From the NCBI GenBank assembly GCA_002753495.1, contig PEAJ01000006.1:1-37386 (forward strand): a DNA stretch of 37,386 nucleotides, written 5' to 3'. Source of the stretch: Magnetococcales bacterium HA3dbin3 (GTDB lineage Bacteria; Pseudomonadota; Magnetococcia; Magnetococcales; DC0425bin3). Below, in pieces: positions 1-7,800 of the stretch. Below the pieces are notes generated by a model. The model did not search any database. It saw only the letters and a program-made list of their open reading frames with translations, and had not been told where the DNA came from. A program made the position numbers and the translations under genes. Each line of letters begins with the position of its first letter. Positions within the stretch are counted from its first letter, which is position 1.

Positions 1-420
1 ATCTTCGCCGCAAGCGGCCGACGCTCCTCCCGCACCAACACACCGGCACCCGAAACAGGGCGTGCGGACGATGTCGGTCGATGCTCCTCCCGCACCGACA
101 CGCCGGCGCCGGGGGCGGCTCCCGTCGATACAAGCGGCCGACGCTCCTCCCGCACCGACACGCCGGCACCCGAAACAGGGCGTGCGGACGATGTCGGTCG
201 ATGCTCCTCCCGCACCGACACGCCGGCGCCGGGGGCGGCTCCCATCGATGCAAGCGGCCGACGCTCCTCCCGCACCGATACACCGGCGCCTTGCGGCGGA
301 GCCGTGGGTTGCGCCGGGCGTTGCTCGACGCGGGCCGGCGCGACGGCGCCTTGCGGCGGAGCCGTGGGTTGCGCCGGGCGCTGCTCGACGCGGGCCGGCG
401 CGACGGCAACGGCCGGAGGA
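1..420. repeat. 60-bp tandem repeat array inside the secreted protein gene
   Basis: Seven 60-bp units run from the window edge to 420. Units at 61-120 and 181-240 are identical, and units at 1-60, 121-180 and 241-300 are close variants, so the recent amplification step was a 120-bp double unit. Units 301-360 and 361-420 form an older subtype, identical except for a silent CAA/CAG change and a divergent segment at the last bases of the second. The period is a multiple of three and stays in frame on the minus strand. The array probably continues beyond the window. Confidence 0.9.
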
Positions 421-581
421 ACCTGGGGCGCGGGCTGTGCCGGGCGGCGCTCCTCCCTGGCGCGCGGGTTGGGCCCCTGGGCGGGGTCGGCGGCCTGCGC
501 GCATCGCCCCGGCGATAACACCAGCCCGAACAAAAGAAACAACGACATGGAAACGGCGGTGGACGGCCTGATTGCTTTCAT
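1..581 (-). CDS. Secreted repeat protein, C-terminus beyond the window
   Basis: This reading frame is open from an ATG at 581 to the window edge (193 codons and two bases), so the C-terminus is missing. A GGGGAAGG sequence precedes the start. Residues 1 to about 30 form a signal peptide: MKAIR, a hydrophobic stretch SLFLLFGLVL, then a small-residue cleavage area near CAQAADP. The rest is low complexity, rich in Pro, Ala, Arg and Glu. It is built of 20-residue units carrying VREERRP or VREEHRP, and earlier units carrying ARVEQRPAQP. Each unit is exactly 60 bp, so the frame survives copy-number change. Two long plus-strand ORFs over the same DNA encode Arg/Pro-rich junk and lack a signal peptide. 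I do not recognise a family; an extracytoplasmic spacer or surface-associated protein is a guess. It lies downstream of the Spy-like gene on the same strand, separated by a strong hairpin. Confidence 0.6.
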   Translation of the reverse strand, partial: MKAIRPSTAVSMSLFLLFGLVLSPGRCAQAADPAQGPNPRAREERRPAQPAPQVPPAVAVAPARVEQRPAQPTAPPQGAVAPARVEQRPAQPTAPPQGAGVSVREERRPLASMGAAPGAGVSVREEHRPTSSARPVSGAGVSVREERRPLVSTGAAPGAGVSVREEHRPTSSARPVSGAGVLVREERRPLAAK

Positions 582-638
582 GGCGAGCCTTCCCCAAACC
601 ACAACCACGCACAAACCGAGCCCGGAACAACGGGCAGG

Positions 639-673
639 CCCGGCCGCCGCTTGCAAGGGAAGCGGCGGCCGGG
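639..673 (-). terminator. Strong hairpin between the Spy-like gene and the repeat-protein gene
   Basis: A perfect 14-bp inverted repeat (arms 639-652 and 660-673) with a 7-nt loop lies just after the stop codon of the gene ending at 681. No clear T-run follows on either strand, so it may be a weak terminator, an RNA stabiliser or a processing site rather than a classic intrinsic terminator. Confidence 0.5.
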
Positions 674-680
674 AGCGACC

Positions 681-1289
681 TCACTTCCCGGTGTCGGCAT
701 CGTGCCCCTTGCCCTTGTGTTGCCACGCCTCGCGGCGGGCTTCCCGATGTGCCAGCTGCTCCTTGAGGGCATTTTTGACGACCCCCTTCTGCTCCGCTGT
801 CAACCCATTATAGAAGGCAACCCAGCGATCGCGGACGCGCCGGTGCGTGGCCATCCGCGCATCCATCTTCTTGTCATGTTCGGCGAGCAGGGCGGCCGGA
901 TCGGCACTCTCCTCGCTCAGAAACTTCTTGAACAACGCCCCGTGCTCTTCCCTCTGCTGACGCTTCTCTTCCCGGGTGGCCTTGGCCTCCTTTTCCAGGG
1001 TCTGCCAGTGCTGTTCCTGTTCCGGCGTCAGTTTGAGCAGGGGGTGAATCTTGGCGAGAAGGGCATCGTGCCCCTCTCCATGCCGACGATGTGGCCTGTC
1101 CTTGGCAGCCGACCCCTCTTCCCTGGGTGTCGTTGCCGCCGGACGGGTTTGCGGGTTGTCACCTTTTTGCGTGATGGTGGCGGCCTTGTCGGCTGCCTCG
1201 CCCTCCCGCGCCTGGGCCTGCGCAAAAAATCCGCCGACAAGCAGGGCGGTGGCGACAACGAGAAGGGATTTACGGCTCTTTTGCAACAT
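681..1289 (-). CDS. Spy/CpxP-like periplasmic LTXXQ-motif protein
   Basis: The 202-residue product has a signal peptide (MLQKSRKSLL, a hydrophobic core, cleavage near AQAQA-RE about residue 27) and a charged low-complexity linker to about residue 75. A helical domain follows with the two diagnostic motifs of the Spy/CpxP family, LTPEQ (87-91) and LTAEQ (163-167), separated by Lys/Glu/Arg-rich helices. Family members are periplasmic chaperone-like or stress-sensing proteins, some of which bind metals. A histidine-containing tail (HKGKGHD) is compatible with metal binding, but that is inference. The start is supported by GGAGG 8 nt upstream. The gene is divergent from an ompR/envZ-type pair, as E. 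coli cpxP is divergent from cpxRA. That suggests it belongs to the regulon of the adjacent system. Confidence 0.75.
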   Translation of the reverse strand: MLQKSRKSLLVVATALLVGGFFAQAQAREGEAADKAATITQKGDNPQTRPAATTPREEGSAAKDRPHRRHGEGHDALLAKIHPLLKLTPEQEQHWQTLEKEAKATREEKRQQREEHGALFKKFLSEESADPAALLAEHDKKMDARMATHRRVRDRWVAFYNGLTAEQKGVVKNALKEQLAHREARREAWQHKGKGHDADTGK

Positions 1290-1549
1290 GTTTTGATCCT
1301 CCGTGCTGGTGCGCTCAACTTCTGGTTCCCCGGCACTCCTGGTCTTGAGGGTGGCGGGCCACCCGGACCGCCGGGATTTTCGTTGGGGGTGCTCCCCGCG
1401 TGTGCGACCATACGCTACACATCATTTGTGAATGGATTGTTTCCCGCAACCGATCATGCGTAACAATTCGTTTCAGTCGGCGTGGCGTGACATGTTTGGT
1501 AACATCCGCGCGATGTCCTTTTGCATGAAAATTTGCCAGGATGCGGATC
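1290..1549. promoter_or_regulatory. Divergent intergenic region between the Spy-like gene and ompR
   Basis: About 260 bp separate two divergently transcribed genes, so promoters for both must lie here. Two GTAAC sequences (near 1459 and 1500) and a GGTGGC/GCCACC palindrome near 1352-1365 are visible. I cannot assign -35/-10 boxes or regulator sites with confidence. The part nearest ompR is more AT-rich than its surroundings. Confidence 0.35.
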
Positions 1550-2284
1550 ATGTCCAATCCAACCGTCTCTCTTCTGATCATCGACGACGACCCGCGCATG
1601 CAGAAGCTTCTGAAGCGCTATTTGAGCGAGCAGGGGTTTCAAGTGTGGACGGCGGAATCGACCCATGCGGCGGACAAGGTGTTGGAGAAGCACCGCGTCG
1701 ATCTGCTTGTGCTCGATCTGATGCTGCCCGGCGAGGATGGCTTGAGTTATTGTCGACGCTTGCGCGGCCGGGAGAATCCGGTGCCGATTGTCATGCTCAC
1801 TGCCAAGGGTGAGGATGTCGATCGGATCATCGGTCTGGAGATGGGAGCCGACGATTATCTGCCCAAGCCGTTCAATCCGCGCGAATTGGTGGCGCGCATT
1901 CAGGCGGTGCTGCGGCGGCGTCCGCGGCTGGTTCCCGGAGCGCCGGAGCTGGATGGGAAGGAGATTCGGTTTGGTCGTTATCAGCTCAACCTGACCACGC
2001 GGCGTCTGCTTGCCGATGGGGAGATGGTGCCGCTGACGACGGGTGAATTTTCCCTGTTGAAGGTTCTGGTGACGCATCCGCGCAAGCCTTTGTCGCGTGA
2101 CAAGCTGCTTGATCTTGCCCGTGGTCGCGAGCATGAGGCCTTTGATCGCAGCATTGATGTGCAGATTTCCCGTCTGCGGCGTTTGCTTGAGGAGGATTCT
2201 GCCGCGCCGCGTTTTATCCAGACGGTGTGGGGGTTTGGCTATGTTTTTGTGCCGGATGGGGATCTGCCGTCCGATAGGTCGTGA
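1550..2284 (+). CDS. ompR: OmpR-family response regulator
   Basis: A 244-residue two-component response regulator. The receiver domain (about 5-120) has the acidic pocket IDDD (11-14), the phospho-acceptor Asp56 in VLDLMLPGEDG, the conserved Thr in MLTAKGE and the Lys in LPKPFNPREL. The C-terminal winged-helix DNA-binding domain (about 145-240) ends in the typical VWGFGYVF. The receiver is strikingly close to E. coli OmpR (LDLMLPGEDGLS, GADDYLPKPFNPREL). I chose the ATG at 1550 because AGG at 1538-1540 gives usable Shine-Dalgarno spacing; an in-frame ATG at 1541 would add three residues. The kinase gene follows 300 bp downstream, but a terminator-like interspersed repeat lies between them. 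The OmpR label is family-level: the target genes cannot be read from the sequence. Confidence 0.85.
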   Translation: MSNPTVSLLIIDDDPRMQKLLKRYLSEQGFQVWTAESTHAADKVLEKHRVDLLVLDLMLPGEDGLSYCRRLRGRENPVPIVMLTAKGEDVDRIIGLEMGADDYLPKPFNPRELVARIQAVLRRRPRLVPGAPELDGKEIRFGRYQLNLTTRRLLADGEMVPLTTGEFSLLKVLVTHPRKPLSRDKLLDLARGREHEAFDRSIDVQISRLRRLLEEDSAAPRFIQTVWGFGYVFVPDGDLPSDRS

Positions 2285-2289
2285 TTGTT

Positions 2290-2500
2290 GTGCAGATCCC
2301 AGGTTATTTGTGGCGTCGGAAATGGGGTCCAGGGGGCCGCGCTCCCTGGTGGGTCCAGGGCAAAGCCCTGGTGGGGTTCGGGGCGAAGCCCCGAGGTTTT
2401 TCGCCCCCCTACCCACGGGCGATTTTCGCATGCCTTTCGCGAAAATCGCCCCCAGGGGGCGGCCATGGCCACGTCGCCTTGCGCTGTTTGCGATTTGGTT
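2290..2500 (+). repeat. Structured interspersed repeat, copy A, between ompR and envZ
   Basis: The element begins about 6 nt after the ompR stop codon, in the same orientation. Its head (GCAGATCCCAGG, then ATTTGTGG) is followed by GGGGTCCAGGGGG and two short hairpins: stem 2355-2361/2365-2371 with an AAA loop, and stem 2378-2384/2388-2394 with a GAA loop. The second hairpin is followed by GGTTTTT. Next comes a nested hairpin: outer CCCCC/GGGGG at 2405-2409/2455-2459 and a perfect 13-bp inner stem at 2417-2429/2439-2451. A decayed third hairpin lies at 2469-2477/2490-2498. Related copies are at 20221-20600, 20760-21048 (inverted) and 37056-37386. The first part looks like an intrinsic terminator, so it would limit read-through from ompR to the kinase gene. 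Confidence 0.85.
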
Positions 2501-2529
2501 GATCACGCCTGCTGATGGGGGAATTGCGT

Positions 2530-2587
2530 GCGCGGCAGCGACGCGGGAGGGAAAGATGGCGCGGCAGCGACGCGGGAGGGGAAGATG
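2530..2587 (+). repeat. 29-bp tandem duplication of an RBS and start codon
   Basis: Two near-identical 29-bp units (2530-2558 and 2559-2587) differ at one base. Each carries GGGAGGG, three or four purines, and ATG. The second copy drives the histidine kinase. The first ATG (2556) is out of frame by one base. It opens a 16-codon reading frame that stops at 2606, overlapping the kinase start. Both ribosome-binding sites look equally good. Confidence 0.85.
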
Positions 2588-3952
2588 GCCTGGTTCGGGT
2601 CGATGATCATGTCCCGGTTGCGGGGGAGATGGGGTTTGCCGCGCTGGCGGCTGCCGCGCTCCCTGTTCGGGCGTTTGGCCCTGTTGTTTTTTCTCGTCAT
2701 GGCGGTGCGCGATATTGGCGCCTACCTTCTGTTCCATGCCATGACCGATGCGACGCGCGCGCAGCGCCAGGCTGCGCACCTGGCGATCCGGGCCGAGGCC
2801 TTGAGCGAGCTTCTCCTGGGCCTGGATGCCGAGGATCGCGCGGCGACCATCGCGCGCATGGCACAGGGGCGTTATCTGCGCCTGCTGCCGGATGGCCCCG
2901 ACCTGCCGGGGCAGCCCCTGGCGCCCGAGCGGCGCGAGAGGGTGCTTGAGGCCTTGCAGGAGCAGCTGGGTTATCCGGTCGATCTGCGCTCCGCGCGCGA
3001 GGGGATGTGGTTGCGCGTGCAGTTCGCCGGGCGTGGCTACTGGCTGCTTTCGCCACGACAGCCGTTGGAACGTTCGTTCCCGTGGCACTGGTTTGCCGGT
3101 GTTGCCTTGATGGGGATACTGGCGCTGCTGGGGGCGTTTCTTGTGGTTTGGCGCCTGAATGGCCCCTTGCGCCGGCTGGTCGAGGCAACCACCCGGCTCG
3201 GGCAGGGGAAGATGACGACGCTGACCGTGCCGAAGGGTCCCGAGGAGCTGCGTGCCTTGACGGTTGCCTTCAACCACATGCAGGCGGATCTGGCGGCGAT
3301 GGAGGCCAATCGTGCCTTGTTGCTGGCCGGGGTGTCGCATGATCTGCGGACACCGCTGGCGCGTTTACGCTTGAGTCTGGAGATGGGGGTGGAGGAGGCC
3401 GAGCTGCGCGCGGGGATGATCCAGGACATCGAGGAGATGGGGGGGCTGCTCGACCAGTTTCTCGACTTTGCCAAGAGCGAGCAGATCGAGGGGTTGACGA
3501 AGGTGGACCCGGATGCGGTGGTGGCGGCAGTGTGCGCCCGCTATGCGCGTTTGGGCAAGGGGGTGCATTTTCGCACCGGGGCGTTGCCGGTGGTGCTTTT
3601 GCGCCCGGCGGCCTGGCAGCGTCTGGTGACCAATCTGGTCGACAATGCCGTGCGTTATGGCGCGGGCGGCGATGTTGATGTCGAAACCGGGCGCGATGGG
3701 GCGACATTCTGGTTGCGGGTGCTTGATCGCGGGCCGGGGATTCCGGCGGCGGAGCGCGCGCGCATGATGCGTCCCTTTACCCGACTTGATGGCGCGCGCA
3801 GCGGCGGTGGGCGGGCGGGTTTGGGGTTGGCAATCGTCGAGCGGATTGTGCATGCACACGGGGGGACGGTGGTATTGCGCGATCGTGACGGAGGTGGGCT
3901 TGAGGCGCGGGTGGTGTTGCCGATGACGGGACAGAAGGCTGGTGAGATCTGA
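2585..3952 (+). CDS. envZ: EnvZ-like membrane sensor histidine kinase
   Basis: With the ATG at 2585 (GGGAGGGG a few bases upstream) the product has 455 residues. A basic N-terminus leads into TM1 (LALLFFLVMAVRDIGAYLLF) and a periplasmic sensor domain of about 110 residues. TM2 follows (WFAGVALMGILALLGAFLVV), then HAMP and a HisKA dimerisation domain with the phospho-acceptor His at about residue 252 in SHDLRTPL. The HATPase_c domain has the N box (LVTNLVDNAVRYG), the G1 box (DRGPGIP) and the G2 box (GLGLAIVERI). Architecture and length match EnvZ. A GTG at 2528 would add 19 residues derived from the upstream duplication and is less likely. It should phosphorylate the upstream OmpR-like regulator. 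The signal is unknown. The tail overlaps a small GATCTG/CAGATC inverted repeat. Confidence 0.85.
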   Translation: MAWFGSMIMSRLRGRWGLPRWRLPRSLFGRLALLFFLVMAVRDIGAYLLFHAMTDATRAQRQAAHLAIRAEALSELLLGLDAEDRAATIARMAQGRYLRLLPDGPDLPGQPLAPERRERVLEALQEQLGYPVDLRSAREGMWLRVQFAGRGYWLLSPRQPLERSFPWHWFAGVALMGILALLGAFLVVWRLNGPLRRLVEATTRLGQGKMTTLTVPKGPEELRALTVAFNHMQADLAAMEANRALLLAGVSHDLRTPLARLRLSLEMGVEEAELRAGMIQDIEEMGGLLDQFLDFAKSEQIEGLTKVDPDAVVAAVCARYARLGKGVHFRTGALPVVLLRPAAWQRLVTNLVDNAVRYGAGGDVDVETGRDGATFWLRVLDRGPGIPAAERARMMRPFTRLDGARSGGGRAGLGLAIVERIVHAHGGTVVLRDRDGGGLEARVVLPMTGQKAGEI

Positions 3953-4024
3953 TTCCAATTCCAGATCAGGCGCCTACTTCGTTGGCTGCTTTGTATCCAT
4001 CTCAACTTGGAATTGGCATGCAAT

Positions 4025-4438
4025 TTACAACTCAAGAAACTGCCTTGGTGAAACCACGGCAACGCTGCCATATTCGGTATTCTTGAAATCTTTCAGGTTT
4101 CCTGTGACAAGAAAATCAGCATTCCCGGAAATTCCGGCCTCAAGATATTTCAGGTCATCCTCATCAGGAAGAGATATTTCGAGGTGTTCAGGCTGCACAA
4201 ATATTGCAATATTTGAAATAATATCAATAAGTTCACTCAACTCATCAAAGCGTTCTGCGAAATATTTCCTTTTTGAAACCTCGCGATATTCATTCAGAAT
4301 TTCATCTGATAAAATCACAACCCCCTCACGAACGGCCCTCTCAATCACTTTATAACAAACACCTCTCGTCAAACCTGCGGATATGACAACGTTGCAATCT
4401 ATTATGACCCTCGTTTTCCTCTTCTTTCCGCACGCCAC
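4025..4438 (-). CDS. PIN-family toxin of a toxin-antitoxin pair
   Basis: The 137-residue protein starts at a GTG and overlaps the upstream antitoxin gene by 37 bp. It has the hallmarks of PIN-domain ribonucleases: the opening strand RVIIDCNVVIS with acidic Asp14, Glu50 in ILNEY, the acidic cluster PDEDD (91-95), and NADFLVTGNLKDF with Asp108 and Asp117. It resembles the COG1569-type PIN toxins more than classic short VapC. It would be a metal-dependent RNase held in check by the AbrB-type protein encoded next to it. The DNA is clearly more AT-rich than both flanks, with runs such as AATATTTGAAATAATATC on the plus strand, which suggests horizontal acquisition. It converges on the kinase gene. 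The cellular RNA target is unknown. Confidence 0.8.
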   Translation of the reverse strand: MACGKKRKTRVIIDCNVVISAGLTRGVCYKVIERAVREGVVILSDEILNEYREVSKRKYFAERFDELSELIDIISNIAIFVQPEHLEISLPDEDDLKYLEAGISGNADFLVTGNLKDFKNTEYGSVAVVSPRQFLEL

Positions 4439-4683
4439 TCTTTCAACTCCACTCGCACATCTTCCATGATTTTCTCCTCCTCATGGGGCCTGTCTGGAAT
4501 TCTTGCAAATAAAGCGTCAAGCCTGCCCGTCGCCCTCTTCGAAACCACGGCAACCGGAGTGAAGACAATCCTCCCCTCTTCCGCCTTTGCCTCCAACATG
4601 TCACCAATCCCAACCGGGATCGCCTCCCTCACACGAGCGGGGATCGTAACCTGAAACCTTCTTGTCACCCGGATCGATGCCAT
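4402..4683 (-). CDS. AbrB/SpoVT-type antitoxin (VapB-like)
   Basis: A 93-residue protein with an N-terminal swapped-hairpin AbrB fold: SIRVTRRFQVTIPARVREAI followed by GDMLEAK and GRIVFTP. This fold binds operator DNA as a dimer. The C-terminal half (about 50-93, charged, with RPHEEEKIMEDVRVELKEW) is the expected toxin-binding tail. I chose the ATG at 4683 because GAGGGA lies 7 nt upstream; the longer frame from 4710 lacks a good site. Its 3' end overlaps the toxin start, so the two are translationally coupled. It probably represses its own promoter together with the toxin, and a perfect palindrome lies just upstream. Confidence 0.8.
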   Translation of the reverse strand: MASIRVTRRFQVTIPARVREAIPVGIGDMLEAKAEEGRIVFTPVAVVSKRATGRLDALFARIPDRPHEEEKIMEDVRVELKEWRAERRGKRGS

Positions 4684-4714
4684 GCTCTGTCCCTCTTTGT
4701 TGGCAACCACCGGC

Positions 4715-4731
4715 GGTGGAATTATTCCACC
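4715..4731. promoter_or_regulatory. Palindromic operator candidate upstream of the antitoxin gene
   Basis: A perfect 17-bp palindrome (8-bp arms, one central base: GGTGGAAT-T-ATTCCACC) ends 32 bp before the antitoxin ATG. A TTGACT (minus strand, 4771-4766) lies at a plausible -35 distance, though the -10 (CAGGAT) is poor. A dyad at this position fits the autoregulation usual in AbrB/PIN modules. That it binds this protein is inference. Confidence 0.5.
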
Positions 4732-4809
4732 CGGCTGATTGGATCCTGCGCAAAAGGAGATTTCAAGTCAACGTCATTCTCAATGATCCACGCTTCGATT
4801 CCCTCCCCC

Positions 4810-7800
4810 CTACATCACCACCGACTCAACCTCATGCCAGCCAGCCAGGATCAGGCCGCGCCGACCATCCAGGCTCAGTCGATCCCCACAACGCACCGGA
4901 TGCCCGCTCAGTTCGCCATGATCGCGCGCCGCGCCGCGCACATTGAGCGCCTCGCAGCCCACCACGCACACCTTCGAAAGCCGCGCCGCGACGATGGATG
5001 CATGCGACGTCTGACCGCCGCGCGCCGTCAACAACCCTTGCGTCAGGGCGATCTCCTTGATGTCCTCGGGAACGGTGTCGTAGCGGATCAGGATCAACGG
5101 TGTGTTCGGATCCTCGGCGCGCAGGCTCTGGATCTGCTCGAGATTGAACACCGCGCGTCCACACAAGGTCGCCCCGCTCACGCCAATCCCCTGCGCCAAG
5201 AAGGGATCACCACTCCGGGCATCGACCTTGAAACGCCGCGCCACCAGCGGTTTTTCCGCCGTGGTGATCATGTCGCGCGTCTGCAACAACCAGACGTTGC
5301 CGGCACCGGGGCCATCAAAGGTGAACTCGATCTCCTGCGGACTCCAGCGACGATCGTAGATCAAGGATTTGGCCAGACGCAGCAGCTCGGCATAAACCTC
5401 CGGAAAACAACGTTCAAGGGAGGTGGCCGGATCGCGACCGTCGCTTGTGCACTGTTCGACCGAGATTGGCTGTGTCGCCACCAGCCCGCCGACAATATCC
5501 TCGCCCTGGTTGCCAGGCGTGAAATCCCCCCAAAGCATCACCCGGTTGAGACGCTGCCCGGGGTGCGCGGTAAAAAGCACGCCGGTGCCGGCGTTCTGGC
5601 CGACGTTGCCAAAGATCATCGTTTGCAGGACCACCGCCGTTCCCCAATCGTTGGCGATGCCGAGAATGCGGCGATAATCCTTGGCCTTGAGGGCGTTCCA
5701 GGAGTGTAGAACCTGCTGGATGCTCGCAAGCAGTTGCTCCCAGGGATCCTCGGGGATGACGATGCCGAACGTGCGCGCGGCCGTCTCGTAGGCAAGGGCG
5801 AGCTCCCGCATCTGTGTTGAGGTGAGCTCGCGTTTTTTTGTCACCCCGTGCCGACGCTTCGTCTCGCGCATCAGGTCGGAGAAAGTGGCGCGCCCGAGGT
5901 CGAAACTCATGGCCCAGGATTGGATGAAACGGCGATAATTGTCCCAGGCGAAGTAGGGATTGGCGGTCTCTACGCTGATGCCTTCGACGATGTCGCGATT
6001 GATGCCGACGTTGTGGATGGTCTGCATCATGCCGGGCATCGAGATCATCGCCCCGCTGCGCACGGAAAGCAGCAGCGGCCGCGTCGTCGACCCGTAGCGT
6101 CGCCCGATGCGCGCCTCGATCGCCGCCAGCCGCAGCCGCAGCCGGTCGGTGAAGTCGTTCCAGGCCGGCTGGTAGTGGCGGATGATCTGCCGGCAGCGGA
6201 AAAATTCGGTGGTGAGGATCGTCCCCGGCGGCACCGGCAGGCCAAGATCGCCCATCCGCACCAGATTGAACCCCTTGTTGCCAAGGAGCATCGGGTTGCC
6301 TTCCGGACAATCGGCGGCATCATCGTGAAGATCACGGAAAAGCCGCTCGGGGTTGTAGGTCATGAGCAGGTCCATGCCGCGCGGATCAAGATGGTGCTGC
6401 TGCGCGACCAGTACCTTGAGGATGCGGGCGAGATAACGATCGAGCGCCTGCAACCCGAAGGTGCCGGCAACCAGATCGCGGAAAAACACCTCGCTGATCC
6501 GTTCCAGGGCCAGGACCGGATCATCCCCACGCAGGGCACGATAACGCGGCAAGAGCATCTCTGGTGGCACCTGGGTGATGATCAGGGCGAGATTGTCGCG
6601 ATGATGGCTGGCATAGCACGTCTCGATGATCCCCTTCACCCCCTCCGACAGGCCGCGGAACAGATCCAGATACTGGTAGAAGGTGAGCGGCCGCGTGCGC
6701 AGGGAGTCTTCGAGGATGGCCAGGTAATCACGGAGCCTGTGCGAGGTGATGCCGTCGATGGCCAGGGCGCGCTGGAAGTGTCGCAACTGGCGGGCAATGC
6801 CGCGAAACCCGGCCTGGGTGATAAAATCGTCGGGGATGGTCGCGATCAACGCTTCCAGACTGACATTGGCGAGGTTTTCCAGGCGAAAGGTGAGCGAAAG
6901 GGCATCAAATTTGCGCTCGCGATATTGGCCATAGACCGACGGAATCCCGACCGCGATGTGACGTTTCTGGTAGATCTCCTCATGCGCCGGAAACACCTCC
7001 GGCGACAGGATGACCGCCTGCAACCCTTCGAGGACATCGAGCAGGGTGACGAGGAGGGCTTCATGTTCCACCTCGGCATCGAGGTCGGCGAGCAGGCGGT
7101 CGAGGTGCGGAAAACCCTGAAACGAAGCCTCGCGCAGGGCGGTGTGGATCCCCTCGAACCCCAGATTGTACTTGCGATGCAGCATGTGGTGGAGATGGAG
7201 CAGATGCGCCACCCGCCGCCGATCGCCCTCCGGCAGGTCGGCTGCCCCCATGATCCCGGGCAGGATCCGTTCCAGCGGCGTGGTGAGCAGGCTGGCCGGA
7301 TCGGCGAACCCGGCGGCGACGCAGGCGCGCTGCATCACCCGCCGCACGCCATCGACGAGCGGTCCCGTTTCGGGAATCTCCTCGAGCAACGACGCAGGCA
7401 AGAAAGGCACGAGCGGGGCCTTGTCGCCATCGAACCAGAAACGCACCGCCGCCGCCGCCAGCCCGACCGTGAGGTTGGTGCTTTCGACGTGGCACTGCTT
7501 GCGCAGGAAGTGGATCATGCGATCCTGGCGTTGCGTGAGTTCGTCGAGGTCGGTGGAGACGTTGCGCAGCTCCCCCTCGGCGCCGATCTCGTTGAAATAG
7601 ACCGGCAACAGGCGCGCAAGCTGCTTGATGAGGTTGAACACCGGCTCGATGGCGCTGTTGAGGAGACGGGTGATCTCCTTCTGGAACAGGTCGGTATCCT
7701 TGATGCAGGTGCCGGTGAGGTGAAGATTGACGATCAACGCCGACAACAGCGTCGCGCTCCATTTCGGATTCTGCCCGATCAGGGCAAGCCAGATGCGCAC

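Noticed and set aside
1-420. CRISPR array, suggested by regular 60-bp spacing
   Set aside because: No unique spacers; units are in frame within a coding sequence.
62-571. Two long Arg/Pro-rich ORFs on the plus strand over the 60-bp repeats
   Set aside because: They exist because the repeat period is a multiple of three. The minus-strand frame has a signal peptide and an RBS, and these do not.
1454-3340. 628-codon minus-strand ORF opposite ompR and envZ
   Set aside because: An antisense shadow. Composition is Gln/Arg/Pro-rich without domains, and it crosses the interspersed repeat.
3942-3970. Intrinsic terminator after the kinase gene (GATCTG/CAGATC)
   Set aside because: The stem is only six base pairs and no T-run follows.
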